Of a stretch of DNA of 64,000 bases, positions 53,800-64,000 are shown in pieces (the stretch's first letter is position 1; every line of letters starts with the position of its first letter). The notes under the pieces are model-generated. The model saw nothing but the letters and a program-made list of their open reading frames with translations, searched no databases and was not told the origin of the DNA. Source of the stretch: Adineta steineri (lineage: Eukaryota; Rotifera; Eurotatoria; Adinetida; Adinetidae); assembly GCA_905250115.1 (NCBI GenBank), contig CAJNOI010000240.1, forward strand, positions 1-64,000, read 5' to 3'. The position numbers and the translations under genes were made by a program.

Positions 53800-55936
53800 C
53801 TAGAATGAAAAAAAACAGAAGATAGGCATTGAACCTACTCTACTAGATAATACCGTTTTTTGTTTACACTCTTGTATAACTACTCTCTCTGAAATGGATG
53901 ATGTTGTTGATGAACTTTGACTAAGTCGACTTCCTGTTGGACATTGAATATTTGTATTTGTATTTATATTTCGATGTTGACAATGATTACAATTTGCTTC
54001 TCCAGGTATATATTTAACTTTAACTGGACTTGTTGATGATCTTCCAATATTTTTATAAAAACGTTCAAATGCATCAAGAATTTTTTCAGCTGAACGATTA
54101 TTTCGTTCACCTAAATTATAGATTTCATTATTATTTAATTGATTATGATTATTATTTAAATCTGTTGACATTAATTTTTGAGGATGTGAACCATTTAAAT
54201 CACGAATCATCTGTTGTGATTGAGGTGGTAATGGTTCGGGTAATTGAACATGTTGATGTTGAACAGGTGGTGGTGGTGGAATATGTTGACGAGCTTGAAC
54301 ACGTGCAGCTGCAGCATGTGCTAATTGTGCTAATTGTACAGCAGCTTCTTCACGTGGTTGTTTTGCTATTACTATAGGTATAGGTTTAACATCTGGTTCC
54401 GGTATAGGTATATGATTCGTAACTATACATGCACTAAAAAACGAATATACATGTATAGAAAATATAGAAGAACTTTTTTTTAATATTTACCAATCACAAA
54501 CATTAATTTCTTGTTCTTTTGGACTTTGACTTGGTGCTTTATAATTATGTAATTTAACAACTCTTTCAGGAACTTTACTTGAATGACGAAGTTGTTGTTG
54601 CTGTGGTGGTGGTGCCTGTGGTGGTTGTGGTTGTGGCTGAAGTTGTGGTTGTTGTTGTTTACTACGTTGAGAATTCACATGACTACCTGCTCGATGATGA
54701 CGTTTTTTTGATGAAAGATCTCGAACATTATCACCATGTCCATTATTTATTTCAACAATAACAGGTGTTTGACGAGGTGAACGCATACTATGACGTTTTC
54801 CTCGATGTTTTTTAAAATTATAATCATCTTGTGTTGCTGTATCAGGATGATTTAATGTCGTTTTATGTATTTTTCTTTGTAAATTTTGTAATTCACTTTC
54901 TAATGCATGAATATGATTACGTAAACGTTGAATTTCTCGTTCAAATGGACTATTAAGATCAGGTGGATTTTGTCGTACTGGCGGAGGTGGATTATAATGT
55001 GCTGCAGGTGTATAATAACCTGGTGGTTGTTGATAAGGACTATAAGGTGAATAAACACTGGAATATGGTCGTTCAGGAGGATGAACAACACCTGCTGCAT
55101 GACGTTCATCTATATGTGTTGCTCGTGCTGGACGTTTTGCTTGTTTATAATAGGCATCATCACGTCGAGATGAATCTTCATGACTTTGATAATGGCTATT
55201 GTAAAGTGGTGGATGTTGATTCTTAAAAAAAACAAACATTCGAATCTCATTATTTTTTTTCGAATAAATAGTTACTCGTTTTTGTGATGAAGATGGTTGT
55301 GGTCCATGATGATGTCGATGATGTGCTCTTCGTTTTGAACGTGATTTACGTTTATTATAATCTTGAGAATTTCGTAATTCATCTCCATTTTGAACAATTT
55401 CACCACTTGCATGCTTATATCCATTAAGTTTTTGTTCGTGATCAAAATTATTTATATCTTCCGGTTTTAAACGGCTTTTTGATGGAGGTGAAGGACTTCT
55501 ATTAAGTTCTTCTGAAGTTTTGACTTCATCCGAATATAAACTTTGATCAGCTACGCCATTTGGTGGTGTATATGGTTGTCTTTGATATCGTTTAGCTATT
55601 AGAAAAATCAATAATTCAATTTAATTTTAATATATCAAAAGAAGAAGAAAAAGAAAACAAACTTGAGTTACATTTTGATTCCTGATTAGTATTATTATAA
55701 TCATAATGTTGACATTGTGTTGGTCGTGAATGTTTTGAATGTCGTCGAGTTGGTGTTGGAGCATAAGGTCCAGTAGGTGGTAGATTCGCTTTAGTCGATG
55801 CTGGTACTGATCGTTCACGTGTTGGTGGTGCATAATTATTATAAGCACCATATGGTGATTGATAAAGTGATGATGCTGGTTGTTGTCCAGGATATTGAAA
55901 ACCCATTGGTACTGGTTTAAAAGGACCTGGATACAT
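53800..55936 (-). CDS. Uncharacterised Pro/Gln/His-rich coiled-coil protein, 649 aa
   Basis: Four exons: 55936-55672, 55595-55276, 55221-54491, 54433-53800 (1950 nt, 649 aa). The N-terminus is Pro/Tyr/Gly-rich (MYPGPFKPVPMGFQYPGQ). The middle has basic Ser/Arg-rich and His-rich stretches. Exon 3 holds a 30-residue leucine-heptad segment (FEREIQRLRNHIHALESEL), a likely coiled coil, followed by a Gln/Pro run (QPQLQPQPQPPQAPPPQQQQ). Exon 4 is Ala/Gln/Pro-rich, and a segment AEKILDAFERFYKNIGR precedes two Cys-His pairs (CNHCQH). No catalytic domain is seen, and a disordered scaffold protein is plausible. The 54-bp intron 2 has no stop and a length divisible by three, so retention would add 18 residues. 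The first exon might be preceded by another. Unrecognised family. Confidence 0.65.
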
Positions 55937-57347
55937 GGGTATTGATTAAAGAGAATAGAAGTTCAATCTAAAATTAGAGTACTTCCACACGTACAACTAG
56001 AGTAATATAAAAAACAGCAAGTCGACGTGGTTACTCCGGTCATGTTGAAACAAAGAATGTAATTGAAAAAGATTGTTTTATACTTTTTCTTTTTCTTTTC
56101 TCTTTTTTTTTTGTTATTACGGTTATCAATATATGATTGGAAAGTCATACTATTCAAGAAAATCCTTGAACAATGTAATGACAAGTTAATATAATTTTGT
56201 TCGTCTATATTATAAAGATCTAGTTAAGACCTTCATTTACCTATTCACGCATCCAATTCTCTTTTGATAATTGTTACGTGAACCTGTGTGTGTGCTCATT
56301 GAAAAGGCTATATGAATAAAAATTTGTTACAGTTAGAACAAGGGAATGAAGAAACCTTAATTGATTGAATAAATGAGAAAATGAAGTTTATATTCATAAG
56401 AAAAAAGAAAATATAGTTTGTCATTGAACATGTAATTATTTATAAAAAACAAATGCATTACTTTTGATATGCTTATCGAGAGAGAGAAAGAGAAAATAAT
56501 TAAAATTAAAATATTTTTTTTTCTCTGACCAAAAATCTCTCTCTCGTATATGATAATGATTAATGATTATTGAGAATTAAATTTTTTTTTTATTTTATCT
56601 ATATCACTCAAATAGTTATGGTTGACTGATCCCTTTCTTTCTGTTTCGTATGTATATAAAAATGTTCGGTGAAAGTTCGCTGTTTGCGGTCAACTTCACT
56701 CTCTTAGGTCAATAATAAGGAAAGTAAAGTATTTTTTATCGATGTTGACACGTATATGTACAAATGATAAATGTTAAATAGTCTTATTATTGATCAAATC
56801 GTATTTATGTATATCGACACTTCAAAACGAACAAATGACAAAACAAATCATAATGAACTTGTTAGAAGAAAAATAATAATTGGTTTAAACATCAGATATT
56901 TAGATTATTCATTTCATTGATGAGTTATTATCTGATCTTTCTTTTTCAAGTGTCTATAAATAGGATAAAATACTTGTTTTTTTATGANNNNNNNNNNAAT
57001 AGACATTTCTTTTTCTCATTGCATTACCCCAGTTCAATTTTTTTTGTATATCTACTCTCATGTTGCTGACATTTTTTCCTGTCTTCTCTTTCTGTTTCCG
57101 GTAAAAGACGTTTTTTCCTTTAGCTTATTCTTCTTTATTTGCAATAATTAATTGCGCAGTAGTGCCTTTTCTCTTTTTTTTTTCCTATAGAGAATCGTGT
57201 CTTTTTCTTTCTCTCTCATTCAGTAAAACCAAACTCTCTCTCTCTCTCTGTTTTTTTGTCTTTCTAGTTTTTCTTAGGATGATCGCTCTTAAACAACAAT
57301 GCAAATGAAGAATAGAATAATACTCAATATTCATTAGATCGAGTGTT
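55937..57347. other. Divergent intergenic region with pyrimidine tracts
   Basis: Lies between the starts of the uncharacterised protein (minus) and the exchanger (plus). Includes poly-T and CTTTTT tracts (56070-56115, 57050-57260), a (CT)n run at 57233-57250 and a 10-N gap at 56988-56997. No gene is supported. An upstream non-coding or signal-bearing exon of the 55936 gene could lie here, but I cannot show it. Confidence 0.5.
56988..56997. other. Assembly gap (10 N)
   Basis: Ten N in non-coding sequence. Confidence 0.95.
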
Positions 57348-60300
57348 ATGATTGAAGAACCAACGCATCCGCTATTACATAGACAATTTGTCAATCGACA
57401 TAATGTCAAGTTTTTTATTCGAATTCTTGTTGGATTGGCTTTAGCACATATTATTGGACAACAATTTCGACCAAGTGATGCTACTCCTAATCGAAAACCA
57501 TATGGAAAATATCGATTACAAAAAACAACTATTAATAATGGTTAGAATAGCAAAAAAAAAACAAATCTTATTGTTATGAGATATAGATATTAAAAAAAGA
57601 AAATCTGGCATGCAGTGTGTTTCTTTCGAAGGATTAAGGTTTTAATCTTATAGTGTACGAATAGCATGATGTTTTTATTTAGAAATATTGGATCGAGAAA
57701 AGACTTCGACAATTTTAACTACTACTACTCTTTCATTGAATACAATTAGTTGGCAACCAGGACAAATCAAAAATTGTACTGAACCTTGTAAGTATTATAT
57801 GAAATCTTAAGAAACATACGATGTATTTATATTTTTTTATTTCTTAATTAAAGCGATTAATGAATTTCCCGATGATTTATTCACTCAATCTCAACGACGT
57901 TCTGTAAATAATTTTTAATATAATTAGTTCTTTTTTTAAATAAATAATATTCTTAGGGAGCTATAATATTCCATTTAATTGCTTGTATTTATATTTTCAT
58001 TGCGATTGCTATTGTTGTTGATGAATATTTTATTGCGGCACTTGACAAACTGTGTGCGGTATATATTTAATGATTATGAATATATACATAATTAATGTAT
58101 ATATATATATATATATTATAGGCATTAAATCTTGATGAAGATGTTGCTGGAGCAACATTTATGGCCGGTGGATCATCATCACCAGAACTATTTACTGCAA
58201 TTATTGGTAGAAATATTTAAAATAAATATTTTCTTTTCTATTATAAAATCTTTTTTTTTAGGAATTTTCGTCGCTAAAGGTGATGTCGGTGTAGGAACAA
58301 TTGTCGGTTCAGCTGTGTTTAATATAGTATGTGTAATTGGAATCTGTGGATTATTTGTTAATGAAGTATGTTTTTTTAGGAGAAAAAAGAAAGAAATATT
58401 ATAATAAAAAAATTTTTTTCGTTTTAGGCTATTCGATTAACTTGGTGGTATGTATACATGTTATATATTTGAAGTCTCCGTGCTTCAGAAACATTTAGTT
58501 GATGATTTATCATGCATAGATAAATATTGATTTTCCATGCGAGATATCATCATCCATCATTCGACATTAAGAAAACGGTTTATTTCCTTTATCGATCTTT
58601 GTTTTTATTTCGAACAATGAGAAGACTAAATCATCCTATGGGAATGTGTGATTCTTACACTGAATAAATTCTAATGTAAAGTGACATGTCGATGTGTTAG
58701 AATGTTATTTATTTTCGATTACCGTAAGGAAAACATCAGCTGATAGGTAGACAACATCATGGGGGTTAAGATCAATGAGTACGAATAGTACTAATGAAAT
58801 TAAATGAAACGGAATAAATATAAAGCTTGTAAAATTCTCCTATAATTTATTTTTTTCTTATATAGGCCATTATGTCGAGATTCTGTGTATTATGCCATCT
58901 CCATCTTATTTTTAATCATTGTAAGTTCTATTGAAACAAAATATATCTCCATTTTTTTTATTAATGAATAGTGTTTATCAGATAGTCGAATAACATTATT
59001 CGAATCAGTATTTCTTCTTCTTATGTATGCTGGATATATTACAATTATGTGGTAAATGAATTGTTTTTAATCTTATATTATCGATATATATTTTTTGAAT
59101 TCTTTATAGTAATAATAAAAAAATACAGCAAATAGTTGTTCAGCGATGGCAAGTATTTCAAACATTTAATGCACCGGAAGAACCAATAATGAATTATGCT
59201 CATACACAAAAAAATTATGGAATGAATAGTACATATCGTATGTTATTTTTAAGAAAATTTTATTAAGATTTTCGTTTTTGATTTATATTTCTAGAACGAT
59301 TTGAAGGAGATAGAGAAAATTCATCGAAAATTCCAATTGATAATCTTATTGCAATGGCACGTATTCCGATTGATTTTCAAACAACAATATTTCAATTAAT
59401 GATGACACGACATTTTCGAAGTTATACGAGATTTCAAATGGCCGTTCGTTTTGTTATTAGTCAAGTATGATTAAATATTTATAGAATTTTAATGATTATT
59501 TATTAATTTATAGATGAAATTACGGCAACAAGGTGTTACTCGTCCACAAAAACCTGCAAACGAAAGACGATTTTCATTTTATCAAGGACGATCAACAAGG
59601 TATACTTATGATATATATATATTCAATTAAAACTTTTTATTTTTTCAGTTTGTTAGCTATCGATACAGATTATAATGATTGGAAAAATATTCCTAATCAT
59701 AATTATGATCCAATTGGTTTTGCTAAATGGGTTGCTCTTGCACCAATTAAAATACTTTATCATTTTACTATTCCTGATTGTCGAAATCCAATGTAAGACA
59801 TTCTACTTTTTTTCTCGAAAATTTTAATAATAAATATATATTTATTCATAGACGATTTCAATGGTATCCATTAACATTTACAATGGCAATTGCTTGGTTA
59901 TGTGTATTAACATATTTTATGGTTTGGATGGTAACAATTATTGGTTTTACATTTGGTATACCCGATAGTGTTATGGGAATAACATTTCTGGCTGCAGGAA
60001 GTAGTGTACCAGATGCACTTAGTAGTGTATTAGTTGTTCGTCAAGGTATGATTTAAATATTATAGGAAAACAAAATTTAATAAAGTATAAAAATTTTTTT
60101 TCTATTAGGTCTTGTGGATATGGGTGTATCGAATACATTTGGTTCAAATATATTTGATTTACTTATTGGACTTGCTTTACCATGGTTTTTCAAAGCATTA
60201 ATTACTGGCGAAGCAGTACATATTAATTCCAATGGACTTATGTATGATACAGTCTTACTTCTTGGTATTGTAGCTGTAACAGTAAGAAGATATGATTTTG

Positions 60301-60483
60301 AGTTTTATTTACATAAGAAATTTATTGTAATTTTAGATACTTAGTATTCATGGTAGAAAATGGTATTTAGATAAATTTCTTGGTATTTTTTTTCTTGCTG
60401 TTTATGGAATGTTCGTCATTTTTGCTTTGTTAATTGAATTGAATGTTTTTGGTTTTGTCAACCCACCTATGTGTCAAATATAA
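57348..60483 (+). CDS. K+-dependent Na+/Ca2+ exchanger (NCKX, SLC24), 16 exons, 611 aa
   Basis: Membrane antiporter that uses Na+ and K+ gradients to extrude Ca2+. Exons: 57348-57540, 57683-57787, 57854-57903, 57957-58058, 58122-58206, 58262-58365, 58428-58447, 58866-58920, 58972-59051, 59110-59237, 59295-59464, 59514-59599, 59649-59792, 59852-60045, 60109-60281, 60337-60483; 1836 nt. One N-terminal hydrophobic segment (about 23-38) is followed by a short loop, EFPDDLFTQSQRR, then the first transmembrane cluster with alpha-1 repeat EDVAGATFMAGGSSSPEL (156-173). A long cytosolic loop and a second cluster with alpha-2 repeat PDSVMGITFLAAGSSVPDAL (478-497) follow. These acidic and Ser/Gly positions are the ion-binding core of the family. 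Length fits NCKX3/4/5. AATAAA lies at 60544. Exon 7 is only 20 bp. Confidence 0.93.
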
Positions 60484-60543
60484 ATGTGTTATTTCTCCTT
60501 CAACTATATCAAAAATACATATCGTTTTTGCTGTTGTTTTATC

Positions 60544-60549
60544 AATAAA
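60544..60549 (+). terminator. Poly(A) signal of the exchanger gene
   Basis: AATAAA 61 bp after the stop codon of the exchanger. Confidence 0.55.
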
Positions 60550-60661
60550 ATATGGCGAAATCTTAAAAATTTACTAAGCATAGTTCAATCATAAAACTCA
60601 TATCTATCTCTAAAAAAATACTTCCTTAGATCATTATTAAATTCAAAAAATCGACTTGTTG

Positions 60662-60821
60662 CAGTGGCGGATTTAGGGGAGCGATCGGCCCCCCTTCAGA
60701 AAATTTTTTTGATTTTTTATAGCAAAAATAGGTTTTAGTCAAAAACGCCCCCCCCCCCTCTCCAGGTACCGCCCCTGCCTACTTAGGTATCGCCCCCCTT
60801 CCCTGCCAAAATCTGCCACTG
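60662..60821. mobile_element. hAT-like MITE between exchanger and DDB1
   Basis: 160 bp with short terminal repeats CAGTGGCGGATTTAGGGG at left and, inverted, CAGTGGCAGATTTTGGCA at right, the CAGTGGCG type common in hAT elements. The 8-bp duplication ACTTGTTG (60654-60661) / ACTAGTTG (60822-60829) has one mismatch. It contains a poly-C tract near 60748-60757. No coding capacity. Confidence 0.75.
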
Positions 60822-61005
60822 ACTAGTTGACTTGAATTCATATATTTTAAAAGTATATATTATCAACATAACAGTAGTGCCATCTGATGTATAATTTTCT
60901 ATTGGTTTTTATTCTGTACGAGTTATAAAAGACTTCGTCTTTTAGATACTATGTTATTATAATGACAAATTAAAAAAAGAAAATTCGCTTCGAATATTAT
61001 CTCGA

Positions 61006-64000
61006 ATGGCTGCTATGAATTATGTTGTTACCGTTCAACGGCCAACAGCCGTAACGGCTATAACAACTGGTCATTTTACATCACCAACTGATTTTAATTT
61101 AATTGTTGCTAAAAATACACATTTTGAAATTTATATTATTAGTTCTGAAGGTTTAAAATTAGTTAAAGATGTTTGTATTTATGGACAAATTCATATTCTC
61201 AAATGTTTTCGATTACCTGTAAGAAAATTTAAATTTATTCAAATAAAATATTTCGAAATCTTTCTTTTAAATAGAATATGAATAAAGATATATTATTTAT
61301 TTTTACTGACAAATATCAAGGAATGATCTTAGATTGTCGAAAAACGAATCATGATCAATATGAAATTTTAACTAAATGTCATGGATTATTAAAAGTAAAT
61401 TATCAAATATTTTTTTCATAGGAATAAAATAACGATTTATTTTCCTAGGATACAGGTCGACAGACAGTTCGACAACCCTTATGTACAATTGATGCTAAAC
61501 ATGGTCTTATTTTATTACGTATATTTGAAGGAGTTATTAAATTAATTTACTTAAAAGATTTATCTTCAAAAGAATCATCATCAAAAAGTTTAGAAGCTTA
61601 TAATGTTAAGTAAGACAAGAGAAAAAAAAGCTCGTAATTTAATTTAAAAATAAAAAATTTTCTTATAGAATTGATGAACAAAATATTATTGATATACAAT
61701 TTTTACCTGGACATCAAAAACCAACATTTATTGTTTTACATCCAGTAAAATTATTTAATATTTCAAATATTTATAGTTCGAATTTGGTTTTTTTTAGCGA
61801 GCAAATGAAACATCAGTGATAAATCATGATCAAGAAGAATATCATATACGTACATATCAAGTTGAATTAAAAGAAAGAGATATTACGAAATTAATTTGGA
61901 AACAAGATATGACATTGAGTGAAGCATCATTTGTTATTCCAAGTAAATTTTCATTTGAAATTAATTCGGATTTTATTTTATATTCTATTTAGTTGGACAA
62001 GATAATTTTAGTTGTATTGCTATTGGAAGAAATGCAGTGGCTTTATATAAAGAAAATGATCGACCGTTAGAAGTTGAATCATCTTTACTTGATGTAAGTT
62101 ATTTTTAATCATTTAGCAATATTATACATCATTTTTAAAGAGAATTGTTTCTAAAATCGAATGTTGTTATTGCATTTCATACTGATTAGTCCTTTTGACG
62201 CGATGAGACTCATCGGTAGGTTTCACTATATTTTAACATGCAATTTACTACAGAAGCGCTTTTTAATGTTACGCATTACATAATACACAATGTATCATCT
62301 GCCTTACTTTCACTATTATTTAAATCGTTTATTGCGCACGCTGACATTTCTCGTTAAAACGATGAAGATAGCAAAGTTTTTCATAACCGGTACAGATCTC
62401 TCACTTACTCTTGCTTGATTGTCTTATCATATCCAGAATAGGATTTCGAATATTAAGTGCAGATTATTCCATTTCTTCTAGCTTGTAATCAGAGAGTTTT
62501 CAGTTCAAATTACTTATTAATTGTTGTTTCGGATTAGATTTCAGCTTCTAAAATGCCATATCGAGGAATGAAAATGGTTCAAGACTACCATGTGACTACA
62601 ACATGTTTATGTAGATTTCGTTACAACTTTTCTCGGTCTTAGGTTTTAAATTAGTTTCTCCTCGGAATTTGAAAATTTAGATTAAACTATCGCAAAATTT
62701 CAGTATTCTTTAGTGTTACAGACTGAAAAGAATGCGAAAGAAAAAATTGAAAGCTCCTTTCTTTATCTCACGATTGTTGCGTAATACAAACAAGGAAAAC
62801 ATCAGTGGATACATATGATAATGAACATATATGAAAGTTATTTTTTAAGGAAATCGATTAGAAATACTCTGCTATTTATGACTTATAAGTATAATGATAG
62901 AAACAATATAATTGTTTTCATTGCATCATAGGATGAAGCTTCAATCATTGGTTATTGTCCTATTGATGAAGATGGTTGTCGTTATTTATTAACTGATTAT
63001 TCTGGTAAACTTTATTTACTTGTGCTTGAACGTGATAAACGTAATGGAAGTTCATCAACAACTATAACCGATATCAAAGTAATGTCTATTTATATAAATT
63101 CAATATTTCGAAATTTATTCTTTAGTTGGATCTTCTTGGTGAAACATCTATGTGTGAATATATAACTTATTTAGATAATGGTGTTACTTTTATTGGATCA
63201 CGATTTGGTGATAGTCAACTTATACGAGTAAATTTTCTTTTTTTCTTTTCAATATCAATATTCTCTTCATTTGAATTTTTAGCTATTACCAGAACCACAA
63301 AATGGAAGTCATCTAGAAATACTTGAATCTTATACAAATCTTGCACCGATTGTTGATATGTGTGTTGTAGATTTAGAACGACAAGGTCGACAGGTGAGAT
63401 ACGAGGAAAAAAAATATTGACTAAAACAACGAGATAATACGAAACTAATTCTTTTTTTGATAATTAAACTATAAGATAAAAGATAACGAGTGATACCCCC
63501 AAGCAAAGGAATAAATCGAGAATAATGTATCAACTCCTTAAGTATACTAAAAAAGTTTGAATCGATTTGAAACTACGTCTAGTTAAATCAGTATAAATTC
63601 TAATAATCAGAGGATGAGTAGATTTGTAGTTCTATACAATTTTCTTATTTAGTTAATAACATGTTCTGGTAATGGAAAAGATTCATCATTACGTTTTATT
63701 CGAACTGGTATTGGGATTCATGAACATGCATCAATAGATTTACGAAATATCAAAGGTAAATTATTTTTTAAAGATAATTATTATTTAAACATTTGTTTTC
63801 ATAGGAATTTGGGCATTAAAAATCGACAATCATTATGATAATCATCTTGTTGTTGCATTTTTTGATCAAACAAGGTAAATAAAATTTATCTGTTTTTATT
63901 ATAATTGATTTGATTATTTTAGATTATTTCATTTACAAAATGATGAAATTGAAGAAGTTGAATTATCAGGATTTGATTTTCAACATCAAACATTATTTTG
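61006..64000 (+). CDS. DDB1: DDB1, damage-specific DNA-binding protein 1 (5' part)
   Basis: Adaptor that links CUL4 E3 ubiquitin ligases to substrate receptors and acts in DNA repair and replication control. Exons so far: 61006-61218, 61275-61394, 61449-61609, 61669-61744, 61798-61942, 61993-62093, 62932-63078, 63126-63227, 63283-63393, 63653-63755, 63805-63874, and from 63923 past the window end. The frame is open throughout. The translation follows DDB1 closely from the start ([31 protein letters not shown]) through beta-propeller A ([57 protein letters not shown]). About 475 residues of an expected 1100-1150 are present. Met at 61006 or 61015 could start translation. The 838-bp intron 62094-62931 is long for this gene and contains nothing I recognise. 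Confidence 0.95.

Noticed and set aside
54030..55226. Val/His-rich plus-strand frames (54030, 54579, 54963) and Ile/His-rich minus frames (54900, 55627)
   Set aside because: They are shadows of the Gln/Pro/His-rich gene on the minus strand; codon repeats such as CAA/CCA create long open frames in other registers.
1..64000. CRISPR arrays, bacterial operons, tRNA or rRNA genes
   Set aside because: None was recognised. The tandem arrays here lack unique spacers, and no cloverleaf or rRNA motif was found by eye.
1..64000. Retroelements or viral relics
   Set aside because: I saw no reverse transcriptase, integrase, gag or capsid signature and no long terminal repeats; all recognisable mobile DNA is of the DNA-transposon type.

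Overview
This is an AT-rich (visibly about 70% A+T) eukaryotic nuclear scaffold with three runs of N (13062-13161, 32671-32770, 56988-56997). The right-hand genes have many small exons separated mostly by 45-80 bp introns with GT...AG ends, no operons and conserved metazoan products (importin-4, RhoGDI, TBK1/IKK-epsilon, NCKX exchanger, DDB1). Compact introns, low GC and a load made almost only of DNA transposons (hAT, MULE, piggyBac, Tc1/mariner/pogo, Harbinger) fit a small invertebrate. A bdelloid or other rotifer is my best guess, but the sequence alone does not prove this.

Layout. 1-30 kb is gene-poor and is a mosaic of decayed, nested DNA transposons: a MULE with FLYWCH and MULE-domain remains (3773-6445), piggyBac, pogo/Tigger, Harbinger and hAT non-autonomous elements, a 1.3 kb foldback hAT (19183-20508), and two damaged coding blocks (22.5-25.9 kb, NOF-like MULE transposase; 26.8-29.5 kb, unrecognised). 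31-33 kb holds a nearly intact piggyBac transposase ORF facing a small secreted-peptide gene. 33.3-36.8 kb appears empty. 36.8-64 kb is gene-dense: importin-4 (20 exons), RhoGDI and TBK1-like kinase on the minus strand; an SGNH/GDSL hydrolase (minus); a small secreted basic peptide (plus); an uncharacterised proline-rich coiled-coil protein (minus); NCKX (plus); and the 5' part of DDB1 (plus, running off the window). I joined exons by hand. Every complete multi-exon gene gives a length divisible by three and an open frame, which supports the models.

Most notable: (1) a family of 127-179 bp hAT-like micro-elements (termini CAAGGG...GAAANAGC, 8-bp target duplications) whose interiors are decamer arrays with a different 10-bp word in each copy; (2) insertions whose removal restores an open frame across two transposase genes (a 1.3 kb hAT and a micro-element in the NOF-like gene; two MITEs in a pogo/Tigger relic that keeps a C-terminal PCNA-binding-like motif); (3) premature stops in the damaged genes that are mostly TGA, often where Trp would fit; (4) introns of housekeeping genes carrying young-looking MITEs with intact target duplications. 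The genes on the right do not form one pathway. They look like ordinary conserved host genes next to a transposon-rich block.
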